DNA of 64,000 nt from assembly GCF_905475465.1 (NCBI RefSeq), contig NC_062244.1, positions 10,720,001 to 10,784,000 on the forward strand, written 5' to 3'. The notes under the pieces were generated by a model. It had not been told where the DNA came from, searched no databases, and worked only from the letters and a program-made list of their open reading frames with translations. This document shows, one piece after another, positions 23,024 through 32,600 of the stretch. Source of the stretch: Pieris napi. Lineage: Eukaryota; Arthropoda; Insecta; Lepidoptera; Pieridae. Within the stretch, counting starts at the first letter, position 1, and every line of letters begins with the position of its first letter. The translations under genes and the position numbers were made by a program.

Positions 23024-23428
23024 GCCAATTTAATTAAAAATACTCTAAATTCACTGCCACTTCACTAATCTAGAATGTAGTAAGTACTCTTTGCTAGCCT
23101 ATTTAGGATTTAAAGATAAAACTATCTTTCAGTGCCGGCAATTCACCTATACTCCTTCAGGCGTTACATGTGTCCATGGGCGATAGTTAGCATGTCTACC
23201 CTGCTCGTTTAGGCCTAAGAGAAGTATCATATGCCTTTATGAATGCCAATTTAATGAAAATACTCTAAATTGACTACCACTTCACAAATTGAGGATGTAC
23301 TCTTCTACCCTTTCTGGGGTTTAAAGATAAGAATTATGTTTGAGTACCGGCAATACATATATACTCCTTTCGACATTGCATGTGTCCATGGGCGATGGTA
23401 AGTATGTCTAGTTTAGTCTTAAGGGAAG
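23024..23428 (+). repeat. two-copy tandem duplication of about 200 bp
   Basis: Unit 1 (23024-23225) and unit 2 (23245-23428) share 'gccaatttaat', 'aaatactctaaatt', 'ccacttcac', 'tttaaagataa', 'ccggcaat' and 'tgtgtccatgggcgat' in the same order. They differ at roughly a fifth of positions by eye. The last block resembles LINE-G, so the duplicated unit contains a LINE-G remnant. Confidence 0.7.
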
Positions 23429-24186
23429 TTTGTAACTATAACATAGTAGAACCATGTTTATTTATTTTACCAAATGAGACATATTATTATATAACCTTAA
23501 TAAATATAAGCAATAGTAAAATGTATTAACCTGTTTTATTGACATTATGTTTCATTTTCATCGTTTTTTGAAGGCACGTTTTACATTGGTCATTTATGTT
23601 ACGGCTTGTCCGAAATTTATGTTCACCATCGTAAAGCTAACGTAATACATAATAAATGTTCCGGATACACTTATTTAATTGGGTTATACTTTAAAAGGCT
23701 ATATGTAGCTTCAAGCCTTCAAAGGACGATTTTATCACCGTCAATTGACAGTCCTGGGAGAGATGTTATATAAATATTTCTTACGTCTCGAAATTATCGT
23801 TTAATATTTTGTATTCGATTTTACAAGTACATACTCTTTTTAAGCGGACAATTTAGAAATTGTGGATGGCAACCATTATATCATAGTGTGTCATTATACA
23901 AATTTTAGCTCTTTCAATGGAAATTTCTTATTTCAACTTCTAGTACGTAGAGAGAGGGAGAATCAATCTGATAAGTAATACAATAGAGATTGACAATTCG
24001 ACAAGCCCTTAGCTAAATTTGGTCTTTCTGAATAGAATTTTAAAAAGTCCTCTGTATAATGTTTAAGTGGGCGTTTATGTAACAATTATATGTCTAGCTC
24101 AAAATCAGTCATTCATGAAAAGGTTTTATACAAATATAATTGGACAAGAATATTTTTAAAGACGATATTCTATTTTCATAATATAA
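23429..24186. other. intergenic DNA, nothing recognised
   Basis: No feature that I can support. Confidence 0.5.
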
Positions 24187-24505
24187 TAGCTGATCCGGCA
24201 AACGTCGTTTTGCCATGTATATAATTTATAATAAAAATAGGGGTTGATCGTAGAGGGATGAAAAAAATTGGGGTTGTATGTACTTTTTAATGCTGTATCA
24301 TAAAAAAATAAAACCATAAAAATTTATCTAAAAATTAAAAAAAATGGGGTGGACTACCCTTAACATTTAGGGGGATGAAAAATAGATGTTGTCCGATTCT
24401 CAGACATACCCAATATGCACACAAAATTTCATGAGAATCGGTCGAGCCGTTTCGGAGGAGTTTAACCACAAACACCGCGACACGAGAATTTTATATATTA
24501 GATAA
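24187..24505 (+). repeat. repeat-R
   Basis: Starts 'agctgatccggcaaacgtcg'. The middle is 'ggttgatcgtagagggatga' and 'gtggactacccttaac'. The end is 'gtcgagccgtttcggaggag' followed by 'acacgagaattttatatatt'. The copy at 49396-49712 matches along its length. It is an abundant, non-coding interspersed repeat of unknown class. Confidence 0.7.
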
Positions 24506-24529
24506 TTCAAATAAAACCACAAAATAAAA

Positions 24530-26033
24530 ATCCAACATAATGCTTTATTTTACAAATACTACTACCGCCATCTATCGACAAGATACATTTAGAGTCATTA
24601 TATACAGAAATTTAACATGAAATACGTTACGTAAATATAAGGCACATTTAATAACATCCTAACTTAAATTTTATACATTTATGCCGTATATCATATTATG
24701 TACAGAGTAAAGCTACTTAAAACACTACTTTTAATTAGTTATGGCTAACAAACTATACAACGTCAACAATTTCGAAATTACTACAACAATTTTTCTATGA
24801 ATTGCAATTGTGTAATAAAAAAATACATAGATGTGAAAACCAAGATATTTCGTGTATATGATAAGTCGTATTCAACAACGTACTATAATCCTAAACTTAA
24901 TGATTTTTTTGCGTTTGTAATAGTGATATGTTAGTCGGATAAATTTCACACTAAAAAATAAATTCTAAATAGGACCTAGAGTCGTTAAATAACTGTGAGT
25001 TAGGCCATTTTGTATATATCACTGCCATAACATTTCTTACGGCTTTGTTAAGTAATCGGGCTGTAAATTTAGTAGCAAACATTTATATATATATATCAAT
25101 AGATAACTAAATCAATAGGACGAATATAGTATAGAACGTAGATGAATACTTTTCAATCAGGTACGAAAAAAAATAAACACGGCACATTATAATACATAAT
25201 ATACTTATTTAAATATAACAGAATTTATACATTACTGGCAGTATTAAGTATATAAATAAGATATCACAAAGAGGAATGTTTAAGATAAACCACCTTGTTC
25301 ATAAAAACAAATCAGCACTCTCTCGTCTCTATTACTCAAATTGCGTTTATGCTATGATGAAGAGAGAGATGAGCACAAGCAAAATATATTTCTATGAATA
25401 AAGGGTTAAGAGTATCAATTTAATATCAAAAGAGAAATTCCGACGAAATATACCGACTAATTCTTAAAACACTGAAAAGTAGCCGTCTCCTTCCTTCGCA
25501 GCCTTAACATAATTTGACAGAAAGTGACCTACTTAGTTGACTTGAATTTAAAATTCTCATTTCTAAAGATGTGGGAATTGATTCAGAAATTCGAAAATAA
25601 TTAGATTTGTATTCAGTTGAAAAGTGTATGAAGAACTAAAATACAATACTGTACATTGCGACTTTTGCACTTTCAATAGTTACTATATAGTTTTAATAAA
25701 AATCCTTAATACAGCAATTACGAAATGTTCACTTCGTTCCAAATCACATACAAATTTCAGTTCAACTAATTTCTATAATAAATCTTCGAAACGACAAAAC
25801 AAAATAAATTCTTTATAAATATAAAATTTCTGTATTCTGGACATTTATCTAGACAGATAAAATCTAATATGTAGTAGATATGTACACGTTACAACTAAGA
25901 ATACGATATGCAGTCGTAAAGGAAGTCCCTAAAAAAATATATTTAGCTTAATAGGCCTAACGGGGTCAAGCACAAAGCACGGAACAAAGTTAAAATGTCT
26001 TTATATGAATAGCAACTCGTCATAGGCCTCCGG
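24530..26033 (-). other. putative 3' UTR of pgant9
   Basis: After the stop at 26034 no other gene or repeat is visible for 1.5 kb on the minus strand. A good AATAAA on the minus strand lies at 24543-24548, just before repeat-R begins. Other AATAAA sites lie further upstream, so the true end may be nearer. A 64-codon frame at 25624-25818 on the plus strand is regarded as chance. Confidence 0.35.
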
Positions 26034-26195
26034 CTACTCGCCCAGGAGTTCTGGACTGAGTCTGTCCGCGTTGAAGTTCTCCATGTTCCACATTTGTCGC
26101 GATTCACCCTCTTTACATGACTCCATCACAATTTTGTCTTTATTCCTGTTAATCGCCATGCATTTCTCACTCGAGCCGTGTTTTAGTAACTTTGT
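26034..26195 (-). CDS. pgant9: pgant9 coding exon 10: lectin gamma repeat and stop
   Basis: Codes TKLLKHGSSEKCMAI, ESCKEGESRQMWNMENF and RLSPELLGE, then TAG. It is the third lectin repeat, with QMW in place of QxW's usual LW. Acceptor TTTACAG. Confidence 0.92.
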   Translation of the reverse strand, partial: TKLLKHGSSEKCMAINRNKDKIVMESCKEGESRQMWNMENFNADRLSPELLGE

Positions 26196-26590
26196 CTGTA
26201 AACGAAATTTGCACGGTACACATGGAGTAGAAAAATGATGACATTTCAAGTGATTACATTACATTTGAACAACATTCCTATAAGATTTCATTTACATCTG
26301 TATTTATGGAACATTAAAAATTTTACACATTAAGTTCCGTAACACGTGAAATTTGAAGTTAATAAAATGTATAACAACAAAACGTAATACATTTTATTAA
26401 CTTCAAATTTCACGCAAACCTTTGACCAGTGGGTCGAAAACTACAATTTTACTATATTAACATACTATATTTAACAACATTTTAACTGCCTTAACCTATA
26501 CGCAAGTTAAGCATTCGATTAAAACAAATTTATGTACATGACTAAGAGACATTAATAACTTTACAAGCTATGGATAATATGTGTATACGT

Positions 26591-26631
<41 letters not shown>

Positions 26632-29600
26632 ACATGACAACTCCACACTTCATTAAATAAGTCCCAATTCTATACCGTAATAACATTTTCGAATTAAAAC
26701 GTAAAAGGTCGTTGTACTTTATTATTTACGCTTGACAACATCGCAATTTGTCGATGTTATATTGGCATGTTAATAAATACCCATTAACTTACGTTGGGGT
26801 CGTACAGCCATAATTGGTTGCCCTTGGCACCATGACACGGATAGAGGACAACATCATGGCCCGAATAGTCGAGGCAGGTTTCGTCACGACGTATTTCACC
26901 GTTCTTCGAATACATCCAGTACTGAAATTATTTACGACAAAACACCTTTAGCGCCAACGCTTTCAAGCGAATTCGATTTGAAAGACAGATCAGAATCCCC
27001 ATAAAGAAATAGAATTGTAAATTAAAACTCTAATCCCGAAAGCTAGTCAAACCGCAATTGAACGGAAAGCTCATCAATTATGAAAAATGTAATGCATAAA
27101 TACAATGATATTATTAAAATGGAAGCAGAAAGTTCATTACATACAAATACTTATAAACTAGATATTAATATTCGTAGCGGCAGTACCAAGAATACTTTAT
27201 AAGTAAAGTGAGAGTATCTGAAAATGTAAGTAAAATATCACCCCTATAATGGTTTATAAATTTAATACGATGTATTAAAGCTGTTTCGTTCCAATGCACA
27301 TGCATTATTATCGAATACATGTTAAAACGATAATGAAATTATGGTTAAAAATAGATGAATTCCATACGATAAAATTACATGATAAAGCAAAAGCAATTTA
27401 CAGTCTCGGCATTCACAAACCTGATTCCCGTATTCTCCATGACAGGGCCAGACGTTAACGGGCTTTTTCATATCTTCCGGTCCAGCGGCCGAGTCGAGGC
27501 ACATATCCGAGCCGGAATTCCCGATCTAATGCCATCCAAAGTTAAAACAAACGTGCCACAACAAGCAAGCGTGCAAATATAGTTATCGTTTGAGAAAATT
27601 TTAAATCTAAATCTCAAACAACAACTAAAAAGGTGAAAGTGGTTCACTAAATCTAAAAATGGATTAATCAAAGAAGCTGGGAGGTGGAGAGAAGAGGCAA
27701 CTACCCCGTAGATTTGTCACACGTATCCAATTGTGATACCTGGTTGCCACCACCTCGATGGCATGTGTGCAACATTAACACGCCTGGATCCTCTTGAGTA
27801 TCATCAAGAACCTCGCCGTCAAGGCAGTAACGGCGGTCGAGCGCTTGATTCCACATCTAGTAATTAGCATTATAAAAACGTTCATAATCGTGCAAGGTGA
27901 TAATAAATGGGACATCCAATCGTGCTATAATGCGAGTGCAGAGAGATCGAAACAGCCAAAACAAAGATCAAAATGGTACTGCCGCGCGAACTCTAAGATT
28001 TTAAAGACCTGGTTTCCTCCTTGCCGATGACACGGATAAATTCCGACTGGTTTATGATGGTCTGACTTGCGCGTCGGCGAATCCAAACAAGTCTTTTGGA
28101 AGGCGACATTTCGAATCTGCACGAAAATTGGTACACAATTTTGAAAGATCACATTTTACATGCACTCGTAATGGTATTACTAGACAATCATATTAATTGC
28201 TGCTCATAAATTATATAAAAAGTAAAAAATAAATCAGTGGCACTACAACCTCTTTAGGTCTTGGCATCAGATTTCAGAATCTGTTTCATGATCATTTATA
28301 AATCTAATAGGCAAGTAGGTGCAATCAGCCTCCAGTGCCTGACACACGCCGTCGACTTTTTGGGTCTAAGACATTTCGGTTTCCTTCACCGTTCGAGCAA
28401 ATGTTAAATGCGCACATAGAAAGAAAGTCCATTGGTGCACAGCCAGGGATCGTACCTACGACCTCAGGTATGAGAGTCGCACGCTGAAGCCACTAGGCCA
28501 ACACTGCTCGAAATTATTGCCTTTCATATTTTACTGCCATAAATTATTTAACATCTAAAACATATAAATTAAAAACTTTTTTTGAACGGATTGAAGTTAT
28601 GTATTATTATAAATTTACAACTATTTAAACATAATTTTAAATTTAACCGACGTTTCGCGTGCTTTACAGCACGTGAATTTTCCAATTTCAATAGAGAAGA
28701 CGGCCTAAAATTGTCAAACACCTGGGATCCAATAATATCCAAATTAAAATCTCAAAAAGAAAAACAATCCGCGAAAATAGAGGACACCGTGAGCCATTTT
28801 TGCCAAAACCCTCCATCTTTTAGTCGATACCAACTCCGGGGAAATAAATACAGATAATGCAACTTTCTCTGCAGCTGTGATACTTTTTGACATTCAACAT
28901 CTTTTGTCTTCAGTCACCGTGACCACGCACGCTGTAAAGCACGCGAAACGTCGGATAAATTTAAAATTATGTTTAAATAGTTGTAAATTTATAATAATAC
29001 ATGACTTCAATCCGTTCAAAAAAAGTTTTTAATTTAAATGTATAAAAGTTATGTCAATCAAAGACAATACTATCTAAAACATATACATACCTCTCCATGC
29101 GCTACAGATTCGCCGGGAATAAATAGCTCGGGGTATATATTCTTCAAATACCACTCAAACGATTTACATCCGAGATTTTCTCGTAGCGCTAATCGGCTGC
29201 TAATGTCACCATAATCACCTTTGTCGTTACCTACTCGTTGATAATAATACTTAGCGTAGTCGTCTAGCCAAACCTGTGAAACAAAGATTGAATTTTCCTA
29301 AAACTTCTAAAACTTGAATATTTTATGAAAATCATTGAAAGTCCTTACCTCAGCCAACCTAACAGAATTCTTCTTGAGCACATTAACGCCCGTTCGCCAT
29401 TTATACGGCGATCGTTTTCTGAATATATGACCTACGTGCGAGCACGGAACGATTTCTAAAGTTCCGCCGCACATCCAAGTTTTGAAAGATAATTCTAAAT
29501 TCTCTCCGCCCCATATATCGAAACCGCTGTCATAGGTTCCGAGTCGTTCGAAAAACTCTTTGTCAATCGCGAACAGGCCTCCTGCCATGGTCGGGGACCA

Positions 29601-32600
29601 GACAGGTTCTGCTGTGTGTTTGTGTCTCGATCTCTCTTTGGCGGGCACCGGGTGCCAATTGAACTGGAGATTCCAGTCGAAACCACCGACATTGACAGAC
29701 GTTGAGTCCCTGTAGTGATACTCGAGTGTGTTGTCGTCGATAACGTCAATTACAGGACAGACCACAGTTGTCTTGTTACGAGCAATCCTATCGAGTAAAG
29801 GCTCCAACCAACCTGAAAATAGCCATACGGTTTTGTAAACGACTAATGGCTCGAAGGACCAAATTTTCGGGGTAAAATTATAAAGATATTTAAAGAGAGA
29901 ATTTTTTTAAAAACTGCAATGGACTAAACTGAGGGTGAGGTGAGATTGGGATTACAGTCGCGGCCTGTACGACGTCTGAATGCAAACTAACTTAAGTGAA
30001 TATAATAAAAATGAATACACTAGCAAATCTAGCAACTATTGCATAGTGGCGTTTACATTGAAATACCTAAACCGTACATATACTACACACTGCAAGTCGA
30101 CATAACGGAGAAATATGATCAAACTTGTTATAAATTAAAAAAATTGCAGTCAGTAATAAAAGGCTGTTATATAATTGCATATTTAAAAAATAATGAGAAA
30201 GAACCAGAAGTATGCAGAAAAAACGGAAAAATCAAAGTTATCATAACGATTCACTGGTGTTGTGAAAGCCACGACCTATTCAATTCATCATATTTATCAC
30301 AAAACTACATACCTTCTGTACATTCACAATGACTGTCCAGGTAGGTAAGGACGGGCGCAGTGACGTATCGGGCGCCGAGCAGTCTCGCCCGAATTAGACC
30401 CTCCCGCCTCGTCGCTCGCACTATACGCACTTTGGGCAATGCTGACATATAGTCATCTAGTTGTTGCATTAGGTGTGCTGTAAAATATTTAACATGACTT
30501 CACTATGTTATTAGGCGAGGCTTTATCATTCAGAATCTTAAAAAAACCAACGGAGCTACAGAGGCGGTAATTTTCCAGGAACATTTATGGCTTTCCGACT
30601 TTATGGAAATATTTTACCTCCAACATCAAAGCATACTTTTGTACGCGATAAAATGTCCCAATGGTATATCTGATATCAAAGGCATGAATTAATAAAGAGT
30701 TCTTTATAAAAACATTTTTTCTTTAATAAATTGAAAATTCCATCAAAATGGTAAAAAACGCCCACTTAGTACGTATAATCATATTACCAAGCAAATCAAA
30801 AAGATAACTTACAAGTAACATATTGAAATTAAACTGAATAAATGCGTTACGCCTACATATTGGATATTTATATAAAATTTAATTTCTAATAATTTGATAA
30901 CACGATGTACTACTTTAAATTTAAATTTTCTAAGTGAATATAATTTTGAAAACTATAGTATACTAGCAGACCGGCCAAGCGTTGCTGTGGCTAAGGTTTT
31001 TGATATATTACATAGTAGTAAACTATTCAAGGGAAACGGTAGGAGAACTTATGTGAAAGGTAGATAGCTTATGTGAAACGTTGGTACTTTCAACACAGCG
31101 CTATCTGTTAGAATTGTGTCAAATAATAAACAAATAATTTGCAATAAAATTGCATTGCGGGTTTAAATTGAGATGTAAGCTATCCTATCTTTTAAGTTGG
31201 ATCAAACTACACACGGTGTGCAAATTTGATTGATATCGGTTCAGTAGTTTAGGAGTCCATAGCGGACAAACAACGTGACACGTAATTTATATATATTAAG
31301 ATGTAAACCGAAATATCAATCTTTACATGCAATTTAAATTTGAATACTAACGCATATCGGAGAAATCGTCTACGAGCACGATCTCCTTTATTAAGTGCGG
31401 AGGCGAGCGGTCGATGACTGAATGCACGGTCCTTAGAAGCACAGACCAGGCTTCGTTGTGGAAGCATATCACTACAGCCGTCTGCGGCAGGTCCTCTAGA
31501 TAACGACCCGGTTGCTTACACCTGTGGGAAATTGCATTTATTAGACATCTTGAATTTTAAAATAACTTTATGTTCGAAGTTTAAATTGTGGGTGGAAATA
31601 AGTTCTAGAATTGTATTCTCAGGAATGGGTGGTTGTCAATTGTCAATCCCACAGATTAAGAGTAGATATTGAGCTTAATTCTCTATGAGATTTATATAAA
31701 ACGATGTCATTTTTGTTAATTTTTTTAATTTGATATTGGTTGATGCAACATATTTTTTTTTTGGTAAGTGAATAGGTATGAACAGTGTTGGCCTAGTGGC
31801 TCTCATCCTTGAGCTATTATTTTATAATTATATATTGGATCCAGTCTGTGCACCAATGGACTTTCTGTCTATGAGTGCATTTAATATTCGCTCGAACAGT
31901 GAACGAAAATATCGTGAGGAAACCGGCTTGCCCTAGACTTAAATAGTCGACAGTGTGTGTCAAGCGCAGGAGGCTGATGACCTAATCGCCTATTAGATTT
32001 AAAATTATCATGAAACAGATACATAAATATGAGGCTCAGACCATTTTGGTCGTAGCGCCAATGATTTTTGTTGAATATGTAATTTTACCTGTAACTTAAA
32101 AAAAAAACACTGCCTGAAGAAATGTATAATTAAAATCGGCATACAATCCAATCAGCAATCCGTTGTTTACAGTTAAAACAGTCTCGTTAAAATCAACAAA
32201 CCTTTCCATTATATAAATTACATCCCTCTACAAATCGACAAAGACATTCATATTCATTTTACGACGTCACATCCACTGAAATCTATCAACCCACGCTATT
32301 TCTTATGAAATTCCATCCACAATCCTCCTATTACCCACATATCAAGAGGACTTACCACTCATCCCTCGGGTCGGGTAGTTTCCGCCTAATCGATATCAGG
32401 TCACTCACGTACTGATTGAACGCATTCTTTTTCCACCCTTCGGAGACCGCGGTTTTAGCCTCTTCGGTCATATTCTTAGGTAATACAACCGGTTTCCCGA
32501 GCTCGCCGGGTGCGTTATCCGATCCTGGCGCGGCAATCACTCCTAACCCTAAGAATTAAAATTTGAGTCTTAATAAAAAGTTAAGGAATGTTATGTCAGG

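Noticed and set aside
26584..26634. Z-DNA or regulatory element
   Set aside because: The GT run is explained as a microsatellite. Nothing in the sequence supports more.
27526..28008. A third alternative lectin exon in the pgant9 region
   Set aside because: I searched the introns around exons 8 and 8' for another CLD-coding block on the minus strand and saw none.
28582..28857. 91-codon open frame in a pgant9 intron
   Set aside because: It starts inside one arm of the foldback element and is on the strand opposite to the gene. No family is recognised.
30039..30332. 97-codon plus-strand frame between pgant9 exons 5 and 6
   Set aside because: It overlaps the exon 5 donor on the other strand and its composition is that of AT-rich intron.
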